DNA of 64,000 bases from Giardia muris (lineage: Eukaryota > Fornicata > Diplomonadida > Hexamitidae). Location: NCBI GenBank assembly GCA_006247105.1, contig CM016925.1, positions 1,860,001 to 1,924,000 of the forward strand, given 5' to 3'. This document shows positions 36,301 through 45,067 of this stretch, piece by piece (the stretch's first letter is position 1; the number at the start of each line of letters is the position of its first letter). Below the pieces are notes generated by a model. The model made no database searches. It was not told the origin of the DNA and worked only from the letters and a program-made list of their open reading frames with translations. The position numbers were made by a program, and so were the translations under genes.

Positions 36301-37857
36301 AGAGGCGAGTGTTTAGAAATCCTCCGCGATGAGCTCACTGATGCACATGATCCCTTGTCAACGATTGAAATTGTTGTCCAGTTCGAATCCAGCGATGCTG
36401 GCACTTCTACACCGGTGCCCAAAACGTCCTTGGAGGAAGCACTCGAGAGGTACGACCGAGACGCTCTGATCAGTATACTCAACTCTAAGGAGACCATAGG
36501 CTTTGTTCAGAAGCATAACGTCTGTATGGCGGCAATCGATAACGATGACCTGGAACTAGCGCTTAGACTCGCCCCCGAGTACTATTCGGAGGCGACTCGG
36601 AAGACAATGCTCATGCTGGTTGCTAGCACCGGGGCCTCCGAATATATCAGGAAATATGAGTATGAATTGGGGAAGCGGGACGGAAAGGGGCATACCGCCA
36701 CCATGATTGCCGTTCAGAAGCGCAGACCGAACATCATTTCCGTGCTACAAGGCCGTGAAGCTATGGCACGAGACCTCAATGGATGGACCGCTTTAATGCT
36801 GGCTGCCTCGCTAAACTACTGCGATTGCATCGAGGAACTACGCGTTGAGGCTAGACTTTCCACCAAAAAGAGCGTTGAGAACCCAGTGTTTGTCCCCGAG
36901 GGCGCAACAGCACTCATGATAGCCGTCATATATGGCCATATAGAGGCCGTACGGATACTTTCCGAATGGGAGCGTGGAATGAGCGATAGTGTTGGACATA
37001 CCGCAAAGTGGCATGCGGAGAGGCTAAAACCGAACAGTACGCGAGCAGAAATTATAGCTCTTCTTCAGAACGAAGAATCCTGTTCACCCACTGGGTTAGG
37101 AGGTCGGGAGGTCGCCTTAGATAGCGATGGGAATAGCCTACTGATGGAAAAGATCCAAGGACATAACTATGATGAGATCCTGAGGGTTCTGCCACACTAT
37201 ATCGGCCGTCAGAACAAGCACGGCTGGAGTGCGCTGATGTTTGCCGTTCAGAAAAATCGTGCCTCTCTTATAAGGCACCTCATATGCGAAGCAACCATCC
37301 AAACTAGAAATCGCTTTCAAGGTTTCCCCGCGCAGGTAACTGCGCTTATGATCTCGGCCATATTGGGTCACAGAGAGTGCGTACAACACCTTTCAGGAGT
37401 GGAGGCTCGTTGCTCGAGCATTACTGGCCGTACTGCACTTATGTATGCGGCCGAGAACGGCCATACGGAGTGCGTTCGAATCCTGCGTGATCATGAGCGT
37501 GGTATGTGCACCAATGAGGGTGAGACTGCTCTCATCTTAGCTGCACGAAAGGGACAAGACGGTCCTGCCTCCCTTCTTCTCGAGGAGGCCTGCATGCAAG
37601 ATCGTAAGGGTTATACGGCTTTGATGTATGCAGCAGAGAAAGGCCATATCGAGACCGTCAGAGTCCTTTGTGAGTTGGAGGCGGGAGTGGCGAATAGCAC
37701 TGATGGCTTCAGCGCCCTTATGTATGCCCTTATCAACGAGCACTTTGACTGTGCAGAGCTTCTCCAATCGGAGGCTGGAATGGTGACCACTAAGGAAGTG
37801 ACTTATCGAGGATGTGTCTATCCCGAAGGAACAAGTTTTTCATCGCTCAATCAATAG
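33346..37857 (+). CDS. Ankyrin - pseudokinase - ankyrin protein
   Basis: 1503 residues. Unusually, a NEK-like kinase fold (~290-545) sits between two ankyrin blocks (1-~285 and ~600-1503). The kinase is dead: the strand normally carrying VAIK reads LLRVVRY, HRD reads CRG at 423-425 and DFG reads PFE at 443-445, while the structural APE (LAPEI) and ADVWTLGAIIYEMC are kept. Six copies of a TKEV..G..FP.G.TA-type insert interrupt the ankyrin arrays, and the protein ends inside the sixth. The stretch from roughly 33,980 to 35,560 uses G/C-ending codons much more than the flanks. A signalling scaffold is inferred. Confidence 0.92.
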   Translation: MPSLALIEAVKNDDTTSFARHMSHLEVYDDHKMTALMWATQLGRLHFVHELLTLAREQSDNGRTALMYAAEHGHVECVRALRERESGMCDENGWTALMWAVRGKHKECANLLLSEAPLRSTKELLSLEGKSFPKGVSALDIANTVGIEVEGLSPPKQVITLNVSLTSELSYADLRKAVKKNDIGFIHANLNLVSRCGESTGTALMDAAGRGSDEMVRLLRPLEARLQDGRGWTALMHAVGRGHEECVGLLLLERDLKDREGRTAEDVANGLPKEMRDRMLKALRKPLNLLDLPPELGPLTITGLVGNDKTGIVYTACNRSHRNCLLRVVRYSSLPEKTRRAIGEEVRILPSLRHENVLSCLGVVDDPPQQTAYFVFPWHPKVLLEEIRDRREAGRSFGTDELWKCIRQIANGMQHLHEHDWFCRGLSPASIYLSKDGKCVLAPFELAQPLDAPLYLAPEIQRGSPHDPAADVWTLGAIIYEMCAGVPPFKSVDEISSGAVPRIGGRPGSLTDLVARMLSSSPESRPSIQECLRSVPRGSDPHPPRRRSEDRFMEALRSRGREAYEEAMSLFEDGLELSPEQETEACRLAIANGWSRMAEQFEEAYRPEEGRTTMLMCAAMDRNLDLLRRYVHERRRQDENGWTALMHATIRNHPDSVKELLDEADIKSTKEVTRKGRTFPAGTTAKDIAKRLQDEKLIRVFSKHNGRSGAGFRERTDRASEGVDNPLIEAAKNGRDRNVRKYLNEYGGKSDKDGWTALMYAADGGYHECVSLLVEKEVRLQNKDGWTALMFAAVRGDKDVFSLLLSEKGMQSERPVTRGGKFYPPRVSALIVASINDNEHLISHLFFYEHKLMDSDGHDYHWYLLNNKEHWRTEAPSIVVDFVSSIYIGAEAGDVDMVIKHKEEAGIMGKNGSTALMLAAENGHLEVVKLLAQEEARMVDNRGMTSLMRAARNGHVDVVRYLAPLEMHMRDKDEFTAYLHAFICDRGECLEILRDELTDAHDPLSTIEIVVQFESSDAGTSTPVPKTSLEEALERYDRDALISILNSKETIGFVQKHNVCMAAIDNDDLELALRLAPEYYSEATRKTMLMLVASTGASEYIRKYEYELGKRDGKGHTATMIAVQKRRPNIISVLQGREAMARDLNGWTALMLAASLNYCDCIEELRVEARLSTKKSVENPVFVPEGATALMIAVIYGHIEAVRILSEWERGMSDSVGHTAKWHAERLKPNSTRAEIIALLQNEESCSPTGLGGREVALDSDGNSLLMEKIQGHNYDEILRVLPHYIGRQNKHGWSALMFAVQKNRASLIRHLICEATIQTRNRFQGFPAQVTALMISAILGHRECVQHLSGVEARCSSITGRTALMYAAENGHTECVRILRDHERGMCTNEGETALILAARKGQDGPASLLLEEACMQDRKGYTALMYAAEKGHIETVRVLCELEAGVANSTDGFSALMYALINEHFDCAELLQSEAGMVTTKEVTYRGCVYPEGTSFSSLNQ

Positions 37858-38437
37858 ATCCCTATGAGTATCCGAGTAACCTAAGGTGATACGGCGTTTG
37901 ATGAGGTTGTTTACTGGTGGTAGTGGGATAGGACAACCAACACGGTTGAAACAGGGCGATGATGTGTCTTCATAGCTGGGCGCTCCGAGGTGTTCAATAC
38001 GAAGTCCAAAATTCCACCTGTTACGCCAAGTGTGCTTCAGAGTGTGCTATCGGAACCGAAGTTAACCGATAAGCCTTTAAATACGGATTAAGAGAGCATA
38101 GATTCCTTCTATTTTCTAGCAAACAGATGAAAAGGAAAGGTAACGACCATTAAAGTGTAGGAAAGAGAGGGAGGGATAAGACACATCGAGATGGTTACGC
38201 TTGACAGTGTGTTCAGGACCATGGGGAAGATGATACCATGAAGCTTTTAGATCCATATGAACTGGTATTGAGGTGACCCGATAGGGCAATAATACTCATA
38301 CTTGGTACTCGATTGGAGGCCATAGATATGCATAACCTAGCAAGAATATTGTTCTGTTCAATTACTGGCATTACTGATGCCTCTGGGATTATGTGTTCTA
38401 CTCCTACTGAAAGTGAAGACGAAGGGTTTGAAAAGAA
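37858..38437. other. Gene-free 580-bp region
   Basis: No ORF here looks coding on either strand and no tRNA signature is seen. It is the longest gene-free stretch in the window. It holds a hairpin at 38048-38071, a CGATGATGT sequence that only partly resembles a box C, and the MRE11 promoter at its right end (GGGTTTGAAAAGAA before the ATG). An unannotated small RNA is the main alternative to simple spacer. Confidence 0.4.
38048..38071. repeat. Hairpin-forming inverted repeat
   Basis: TATCGG and CCGATA enclose a second stem AAC-CGAA-GTT, giving nine base pairs, a CGAA tetraloop and a two-base bulge. It lies in the middle of the gene-free region, so it is not explained by coding sequence. Confidence 0.4.
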
Positions 38438-40405
38438 ATGCCACGAATCGCTATCTTCACGGACACTCATCTCGGATATGCGAATCAATACTTACGTGGG
38501 ACTGCGGGGGATGAGAATTACCTTCTGTTCCGAGAATGTCTTCACTTGGCCATAGGGATTCAAGCAAACCTCATTCTTCATGCCGGAGATTTGTTTGATA
38601 AGAGGCTACCTAATGCCAAGGTTCTTAAAGCTATCAAGGTCCTGAAAGAGTATGGGGTCACTGGGATCACTGGCGATGGAGATTGTAGATTCGCATTAAT
38701 ATATGGCAACCATGATAACAGCGATCAACCTATCGAATTGATGGAAGCTGCTGGGGTATGTACGCTTCTTAGTCCAGGAACCCCAACCACTTTCACCATA
38801 TCTGCCGTCCCCGTTATATTCGAAGATGGAGTCATCCTTCTATATGGCTTCTCATATACCGAATCTCTTTCAAGCAATGAGGAGGTAATAGCGCTAGAGG
38901 AGTATACAGGTTCACACCCTGTTCTGGCCACGTTTCTGATCTTACATCAGGATTATTCGACACAAATGGGAAGGAAGTGCATCGATCTGAACTTCGTTGA
39001 AGAGTTTAATCGAGAGGCCACTATACCAATCGATTATGTCCTCATCGGTCATGAACATGCCGAACATGTATCCAAACCATCTGACTCATTCCAGCTTCTC
39101 ATCCCTGGGAGCGTACACAAAACTAGTAGGATTCGTTCCTTGACAAAGATGAAGAAGGAAGAGACGAATATATACATCCTTGACTGCAATGGTTATAATG
39201 ACCGCAGTGAAAATCATATCTTAAAGGTCTCAAGCCTATTTGCCTCTTTTTACCACAGTTCGACGTCAACAATCCACCTGGATTGTTCCGATGAGAGGTA
39301 CCTTATGGAAGAAGGAATAGATGGACTGAAAAAGAGGATCGAAGAAGAAATACATCAGGACGTCAAGGGGTTAATAGAACACGTCTGCGATGTTGTCTAT
39401 TATCGTTTTAGGACTGCGGCCGATCATCTCCAAGAGTTATGGGCCAACTATTTGGACTCGACAGCCAGACCAGTATTCGATCTCTGGTTTAATTGGTTAC
39501 TTTCACCTAAAGGTGCTATCTTTCATCTCCCAGATGAGGTATCACAATACACAGGGTTTTCTCTTGCTGCATTAGCAATCGAGATGGACGAGATATCCAA
39601 GTTCAAGGAGCTATGTCTTTCACTCATTCAAACTGCATCGGAACCCCTTCCATTAAGGCTGGATGGTGGGTTTACATTCATGGACATCGGGTTACCGAAG
39701 ATATATGCTACTTGTAATTATGATGTGGTTATTAGACGTCCAATGATGGTCGGACTCAGTCAGATACAAAGCATTCAGGTTTTGGACATCTTGGAAGGCT
39801 TACAGAAGTATTATGCAGTGGTACAGCAAATAGGAAGGAGGTTTGACGAGAAAGTGTACTTCTATAACTCCCATACATATATTGAGACCATTAGGATAAT
39901 TGATACGGCAATACCATCACAACCCACGAAAGAGGGTGTTGAAGACGATGTTCAGGACGTCACCCTTCAGGACTGTTCGACGACATTATTAGAACGTCTA
40001 GCCAGTCTTCAACGTGAGACCACACGGTATTGTGCGCTTAGGTTGCAACGAGAACCATCTTCTAAGTTAGGGGGATCGATGATAAGGAATCGAGAAGGTC
40101 GAGAGAATCAGGAAGAAGAACAACAGGAACAACAAGAGCAAAGGGAAATATCCTGTTCATCAGATGCATTAGAGAACATGGTACTCATCCCATTCTTCAT
40201 AGAACGGATCAAGATGGAGCAAAGAAAGGGTTTGGAGACCAAAAGGACGTCTCAACGTGAGGTTGAGAATAGACGTCTTACACTTGAAAAGGACTTAACG
40301 GAATTGTTATTAGCCTTATATCAAGCCGAAGATTGGACCAAGGAATCAATTGAATTGAAAGCTCTCATTCAATCTTCAGACCTGTTTCAATCTGAGAGCG
40401 TATAA
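38438..40405 (+). CDS. MRE11: MRE11 double-strand-break repair nuclease
   Basis: 655 residues. The N-terminal phosphoesterase core carries the Mre11 motifs in order: DTHLG with Asp9 and His11, GDLFD at 50-54, GNHD at 90-93, a histidine in FLILHQD near 170 and GHEHAEH near 209. The capping domain follows. The C-terminal third is charged, with a Glu/Gln-rich low-complexity run near 560, shorter and less basic than in animals. With RAD50 the protein resects DNA ends as an Mn-dependent nuclease in the nucleus; RAD50 is not in this window. The ATG follows TTTGAAAAGAA. Confidence 0.95.
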   Translation: MPRIAIFTDTHLGYANQYLRGTAGDENYLLFRECLHLAIGIQANLILHAGDLFDKRLPNAKVLKAIKVLKEYGVTGITGDGDCRFALIYGNHDNSDQPIELMEAAGVCTLLSPGTPTTFTISAVPVIFEDGVILLYGFSYTESLSSNEEVIALEEYTGSHPVLATFLILHQDYSTQMGRKCIDLNFVEEFNREATIPIDYVLIGHEHAEHVSKPSDSFQLLIPGSVHKTSRIRSLTKMKKEETNIYILDCNGYNDRSENHILKVSSLFASFYHSSTSTIHLDCSDERYLMEEGIDGLKKRIEEEIHQDVKGLIEHVCDVVYYRFRTAADHLQELWANYLDSTARPVFDLWFNWLLSPKGAIFHLPDEVSQYTGFSLAALAIEMDEISKFKELCLSLIQTASEPLPLRLDGGFTFMDIGLPKIYATCNYDVVIRRPMMVGLSQIQSIQVLDILEGLQKYYAVVQQIGRRFDEKVYFYNSHTYIETIRIIDTAIPSQPTKEGVEDDVQDVTLQDCSTTLLERLASLQRETTRYCALRLQREPSSKLGGSMIRNREGRENQEEEQQEQQEQREISCSSDALENMVLIPFFIERIKMEQRKGLETKRTSQREVENRRLTLEKDLTELLLALYQAEDWTKESIELKALIQSSDLFQSESV

Positions 40406-40462
40406 AAGAAGCTTTTCCTCTTGTCTTTTTTAACTAATCAATCAACCAACCAACCAGCACAC

Positions 40463-41185
40463 ATGACAGATTGGAATAACGATCCGAAGAAGGTGGAGAA
40501 GATGTCATGGTTGTTTTCCACCTGCACCCCGGAGGAGCGAGTGCAGATTCATATGACTTCGACTGCCTTCTATTCTGTAACTCCATGTAAGTTTGCCAAT
40601 CAAGTGGCAAGAGTAATCAAAACAGTTCTTGAAGGGATGAGGCCTGAGGGGAGATATGCTATCGTTGATGGGACGTCATGCATTGGTGGCGATGTTAAAG
40701 CCTTTGCTACTCTATTTGAGCGAGTAATAGCAATCGAATTGGATACACTTACATATCAATATCTATGTAGAAACGTTGAACTATGGAATCTCTCGTCAAT
40801 AGTTTCAACCCATCATAATGATGTCGTTTCTCTCATTCCTACCTTATCCAAGCTAGTGGAGATAGATAAGTTTGATACTCTATGTTTGTATCTAGATGCA
40901 CCATGGGGTGGACCTGAGTATCGTACTAAGACTAAGTTGAAGCTTGAACTGAGTAGGGTCTTCGTTTGTAACGTGGTGGTTCAAGCCTTCGAGAAGAACC
41001 CCATGCTTCACCTGTGTGTTCTTAAACTTCCTAGAAATTATGATCGTCATGCTACTAGGAAAGCGTTCAAAGCCTTGACCTATACGTCCATCCCGATCGG
41101 TAATTACGTCGTCCTTTTCATCTGTAGGCCACCCTTTGACCTTCATCCTTTCCTCACTAAGGTTAAAGAAGTTCAGCATGAATGA
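40463..41185 (+). CDS. TGS-type RNA cap guanine-N2 methyltransferase
   Basis: 240 residues, close to the minimal catalytic core of trimethylguanosine synthases. The substrate-side motif FYSVTP is at 36-41, the SAM-binding motif VDGTSCIGGD at 68-77 with an acidic strand end at IELD, and the catalytic motif DAPWGGPEY at 145-153. Canonical TGS has PPWGGP; here the first proline is alanine, while the tryptophan that stacks on m7G is kept. It should methylate N2 of the cap of RNA. I chose the ATG at 40463; the longer frame begins with TTG. A 4-base-periodic TCAA/CCAA tract precedes it. The stop TGA directly abuts the next ATG. Confidence 0.88.
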   Translation: MTDWNNDPKKVEKMSWLFSTCTPEERVQIHMTSTAFYSVTPCKFANQVARVIKTVLEGMRPEGRYAIVDGTSCIGGDVKAFATLFERVIAIELDTLTYQYLCRNVELWNLSSIVSTHHNDVVSLIPTLSKLVEIDKFDTLCLYLDAPWGGPEYRTKTKLKLELSRVFVCNVVVQAFEKNPMLHLCVLKLPRNYDRHATRKAFKALTYTSIPIGNYVVLFICRPPFDLHPFLTKVKEVQHE

Positions 41186-44065
41186 ATGAAAAAGATGTTT
41201 CATATGCCATTCACTAACCGTTATCGTTTCATTGACCCATCTATTGACCCAGACCTATTACCTTGGTATCCGATCGAACGTATCAATGATGGGTGTATCC
41301 TTTTCTGTCGCGATTTCCCTTTACCCCGTTCGACATCGCAATACTTCAAGGTGGATGAGAAGACCATTGAAGGGGTGATGAACCTTCAACACCCGCAGAT
41401 CCTCTCAGTACACGAGGTCATTCTTGATAAATTTGACGAAAAAGTATATCTCATTGTTAAAACCATTGGTCCTTTTAGTACCTTGAAGACCATGCTTGTG
41501 GCATACCAAAGGGATCAAGTGGGTATTCCTGAAACCATGATCTATAAGGTGCTTGCAGAGCTTGCTAATGGCCTTCATTATTGTTTCCATACTATTCTCC
41601 CAAGGATAAGAGACATTACGTCCTTAGTTCCACTTCTCTATTTAACACCCGATAACATCATCCTTCAAGGTGATGGCGCTTGTATGTTGGATTTTACCCG
41701 TCTAGAATGCCTTTTCGACTCATCCCCTTCATCCCTTTCATCCTTCCCTTTCATGAATTACTTCTCTCCAGAAACCTTAGTAAAGGGGAGAAGAACTATA
41801 ACCGAGGCCTCAATGGTGTGGTCCTTAGGGTGTATCGCCTATGAGTTAGCCACCTTGCATACCTTCACTATCAACCCAACCGTTGATACCATTGAACAAC
41901 GACTTCTTACCCTTGGATCAGACTTCCAAATACCAGGCTATGGAAGAGAGCTGGCTACTCTTATCCAAGAGACATTAGCCTTTAACCCTTCTCATAGACC
42001 GACCCTTTCTTCCCTTTTGAAACTGGATTCCCTTCGGGGTTATATATTACAACGCCCATCCCCATCTCTTATGAATTCTTTGGGTACAACCACGGACTTG
42101 AGACCGAATAGAGATAGACCTACGTCTTCAATGCCATATGTGCAGCAATGGCGTATCTCTTTCAACTCTACGGAGCATGACCCGGCTTTGGCAAGATACA
42201 CCTCTCCAGACCCATTGCCGATGATCCCCTTCTTTGAGGGCGACGAACCCTTACTCCCCTCACGCTCTGTCATCGATTCGTTAAGATATATCCATTCCAG
42301 TCCTGATTCCGTCCTTCACTCCTTCAATACGTATTTGAAAAACCATAACCATAGCCATACTAGCCATAACCAGGAAGTCACAGACTCCACATGTGTCCCT
42401 CTCAAGGAGCAACACGAAATCCCGGTGGATTCCTATATCCAGCCCTTAGACCCACCGGAATACCTTCACGACACTGATCAAACTATCGGGATGAGTCTTG
42501 GTTCAAATCCCGAAGACCCTGCATATCCAATCAGGACCTTTGGGGAACAACCAACAGAACTAGTAGAAAATACGGGCCTGCGCCCAGCAATGCCCATGGC
42601 TCAAGCACAGGCTCAACCCCTCCCTGAAAACCCTATGGGCCGAGTCGTTGGAAACACCGTCACCGCGATCGTTTCTAAAGCCACATCCGAGATTTATCGC
42701 CAACCCAATAATTCCTCATCGTTGTATGGAAGAAGGCCATCGAAAGATGGAACGACATCCCCTAAAGAAAACACCACCACCCTATCAGTCCTGGCACGTC
42801 ACACGTCTCCCTCAAGCCCAGGAATGTCCAACGATGGAATCACCTCTTCAAAGCTTCTCGCAGATTCGTATTTCCCAAACTACCCAGAAAACATCGCCCC
42901 AATGGACCTGAACGTTGGCGCCGCCACGAAATTGGATGAGGAGAGCCTTCAGCTCACCGAAATGGACGGCATGACACCGTTGATGAAGGCAGTTATTGCC
43001 AATGATATGAACCTCGTGCTCAAATACGCACCGACCCAGGCGCGCATCACAGACCATAAGGGGCTCACCGCCCTCATGTATGCTGCTTACTTTGACCGCT
43101 GCGATGCTGTTAAGGTCCTCCTCGATAAGGAATCCAAGATGCAAGACGATACGGGGATGACCGCTCTCATGTACGCCGCTTATCGTGGACATCCTAATAC
43201 AACCGTTCAACTATACCCACACGAGGCAAGGCTCGTTACCACACGCGGGATTACTGCCCTAATGTTCGCGTCGAATGGCGGGCACCTCGGCGCTGTACGT
43301 ACATTAGCGCGCAAAGAAGCTCGCATGCTCGACGCCCATGGCAATAGCGCTCTGATATATGCTGCTAGGGTCGGGTGCGCCCCAATCATTGCTGAGCTGC
43401 TCCCTTATGAAGCAGGATTACGGAACGGGGATGAGTGGACAGGGCTAATGATTGCGGCTCGTAACGGGCATGTAGATGCCATCCCACTTCTCCTTCCTCG
43501 AGAACGAGGATTCCAATCTCAGGCGGGTATCAGTGCCCTCATGCTTGCAGCAGCTAACGACCAAGATGGAGCATGCCAATTACTCCTTTCGAGTGAGAAA
43601 GGGCTACGAGATATGCATGAGGAGACCGCTCTAATGAAGGCTGCGGCGCTTGGAAGTTTCGCGGCTGCAGCCGTGTTAGTCCAAGAAGAGGCTGGGTTAC
43701 GTCGACCAGATGGGAAGACGGCACTGATGTGTGCGGCCAGTGCTGGGCATACCGACATCGTCCGTCTTCTTGTTGAGAAAGAGGCTCGATTACAGAGAAT
43801 TGATGGTGGAACGGCGTTGATGTATGCAACTGAGCAAGGGCATGACGAGTGCGTCCGGGTTCTGGTGGAGTATGAGGCGGGGATCCAAAGGAGCAATGGG
43901 GAATGTGCTTTGATGATAGCTACATGTCGAGGGTACCTGGAGTGCGTGAAGACTCTGGTGCCATGGGAGGGGGCTGTGAGAATGGCTGACGGGACCAGCG
44001 TGCTTGATATCGCGGTGGCCATGGGGCGCGAGCCGGTCCTCGAGGTCCTCGAGGGCGCGCTTTGA
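41186..44065 (+). CDS. NEK-like pseudokinase with ankyrin repeats
   Basis: 959 residues from the first ATG; in-frame ATGs at 41195 and 41204 are alternatives. Residues ~20-285 keep the outline of a kinase (LLYLTPDNIIL in place of the HRD loop, LDFTRL in place of DFG, FSPE for APE, MVWSLGCIAYELATL). The HRD arginine and aspartate and the glycine loop are missing, so it is a pseudokinase. A ~300-residue Ser/Pro/Thr-rich linker follows, then about 13 ankyrin units from ~590 to the end. The gene begins with zero spacing after the TGS stop, so its promoter is within the TGS coding region. Confidence 0.9.
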   Translation: MKKMFHMPFTNRYRFIDPSIDPDLLPWYPIERINDGCILFCRDFPLPRSTSQYFKVDEKTIEGVMNLQHPQILSVHEVILDKFDEKVYLIVKTIGPFSTLKTMLVAYQRDQVGIPETMIYKVLAELANGLHYCFHTILPRIRDITSLVPLLYLTPDNIILQGDGACMLDFTRLECLFDSSPSSLSSFPFMNYFSPETLVKGRRTITEASMVWSLGCIAYELATLHTFTINPTVDTIEQRLLTLGSDFQIPGYGRELATLIQETLAFNPSHRPTLSSLLKLDSLRGYILQRPSPSLMNSLGTTTDLRPNRDRPTSSMPYVQQWRISFNSTEHDPALARYTSPDPLPMIPFFEGDEPLLPSRSVIDSLRYIHSSPDSVLHSFNTYLKNHNHSHTSHNQEVTDSTCVPLKEQHEIPVDSYIQPLDPPEYLHDTDQTIGMSLGSNPEDPAYPIRTFGEQPTELVENTGLRPAMPMAQAQAQPLPENPMGRVVGNTVTAIVSKATSEIYRQPNNSSSLYGRRPSKDGTTSPKENTTTLSVLARHTSPSSPGMSNDGITSSKLLADSYFPNYPENIAPMDLNVGAATKLDEESLQLTEMDGMTPLMKAVIANDMNLVLKYAPTQARITDHKGLTALMYAAYFDRCDAVKVLLDKESKMQDDTGMTALMYAAYRGHPNTTVQLYPHEARLVTTRGITALMFASNGGHLGAVRTLARKEARMLDAHGNSALIYAARVGCAPIIAELLPYEAGLRNGDEWTGLMIAARNGHVDAIPLLLPRERGFQSQAGISALMLAAANDQDGACQLLLSSEKGLRDMHEETALMKAAALGSFAAAAVLVQEEAGLRRPDGKTALMCAASAGHTDIVRLLVEKEARLQRIDGGTALMYATEQGHDECVRVLVEYEAGIQRSNGECALMIATCRGYLECVKTLVPWEGAVRMADGTSVLDIAVAMGREPVLEVLEGAL

Positions 44066-44131
44066 GCGCAAAAAAGCTGCCGAAAAATCCAATTGCGCGC
44101 GGGGGGCGCAAAAGCTGAGTTTCCAAAAAAA
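44066..44131 (+). promoter_or_regulatory. Promoter of the giardin-like gene
   Basis: A 66-bp spacer with A-runs at both ends, a CCAATTG at about -43, a GC-rich block (GCGCGCGGGGGGCGC) and GCAAAAGC at about -25, then CCAAAAAAA touching the ATG. CAAT-like and CAAAA elements at such distances have been described for Giardia cytoskeletal genes; the match here is approximate. Confidence 0.5.
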
Positions 44132-45067
44132 ATGAAGAGCTCCTTCTCGACAGTCAGCTCCTACTCGGATCACAAGTTCACGGTTAAGGAGGCGCCCACG
44201 ACCATCCGCGACTCCCTTCGCCTCACGAACGCGGTCGAGGACCCCGGGTACATGAGCCTATCGCTCGTCTCCGAGAACAAGGTCGACGACCTGATGTTCA
44301 CGTCGAAGCTCTTCCAAGACCACATGGTAAGCGATTTCAAGCCCAAGTTCAGCCATGCCGACTCGTCAGAGATCATGATCACCCTGAACAACCTGAAGAA
44401 CGACATCCTCTCGACGAAGAACATCAGAGAACTCGAGTCCACGGACCTTCGTTCCGAGGTGACGAAGCAGTTCGCCGCCCGCCGCGCCGAGCTCGTCTCC
44501 CACCTCAACGCCTCGCTCCGCCCACTCATCGATGAGATCTTCTCGATGGAGCAGCGCCTCAAGGCTTTCGATGCTGAGAACGCCGACTTCGTTGGGAAGA
44601 CGAAGCAGTACAAGTCTACCTTCCGCTCGGAGGTTCACTCTCGCATCCGCGCTGGCCAGTCGAAGCTCGATGCCCTTCGCCATGGGCTCCAGACGGAGAT
44701 CAACTCCCTCGAGGCGATCATCGAGCGTGAGTTTGCTCAGGCTGCTAACCGCCTGAACCAGGAGGTCAGCAACTTCAAGGAGTCCTTCGACGCCTCGGAG
44801 CGCAACATCAAGCTCCAGAAGAAGCACGTTATCAGCGCGATGAACGACAAGATCAAGTCCTTCGCCGACGCGGTCACGAAGTACATCCCGCTGCTCCGCA
44901 AGAACTCCGAGGAGCGCCGCTTCAACCAGATGATGATGCAGAAGAACCTGGCGGAGATCATGACCATCCTCTCGGACAACTCGGAGCACTTCGGCGATTA
45001 CTGCTTCTCTGACCTCGTTCCGGACACTCGCATATTCGACGCCATTATGACCACGCGCGTCGACTAG
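44132..45067 (+). CDS. Giardin-like cytoskeletal coiled-coil protein (gamma-giardin-like)
   Basis: 311 residues, almost entirely helical, with heptad-like repeats from ~70 to ~295. No enzyme motif, signal or membrane segment is seen. The length equals that reported for gamma-giardin, a microribbon protein of the ventral disc. It is not the 272-residue beta-giardin. Strong bias toward C/G-ending codons (CTC, AAG, CGC) shows high expression, as expected for a disc structural protein. The start ATG follows CCAAAAAAA, and an AGTGAAT signal lies 10 bp past the stop. Its 3' end overlaps the convergent protease gene by 23 bp. An SF-assemblin-type striated-fibre protein is the alternative. Confidence 0.9.
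   Translation: MKSSFSTVSSYSDHKFTVKEAPTTIRDSLRLTNAVEDPGYMSLSLVSENKVDDLMFTSKLFQDHMVSDFKPKFSHADSSEIMITLNNLKNDILSTKNIRELESTDLRSEVTKQFAARRAELVSHLNASLRPLIDEIFSMEQRLKAFDAENADFVGKTKQYKSTFRSEVHSRIRAGQSKLDALRHGLQTEINSLEAIIEREFAQAANRLNQEVSNFKESFDASERNIKLQKKHVISAMNDKIKSFADAVTKYIPLLRKNSEERRFNQMMMQKNLAEIMTILSDNSEHFGDYCFSDLVPDTRIFDAIMTTRVD

Noticed and set aside
44366..44989. 207-codon minus-strand frame opposite the giardin-like gene
   Set aside because: It results from the strong codon bias of the sense gene; the sequence is Leu/Glu/Val-rich without a fold signature.
44132..45067. Beta-giardin
   Set aside because: Length and sequence pattern do not fit the 272-residue beta-giardin; gamma-giardin fits by length.
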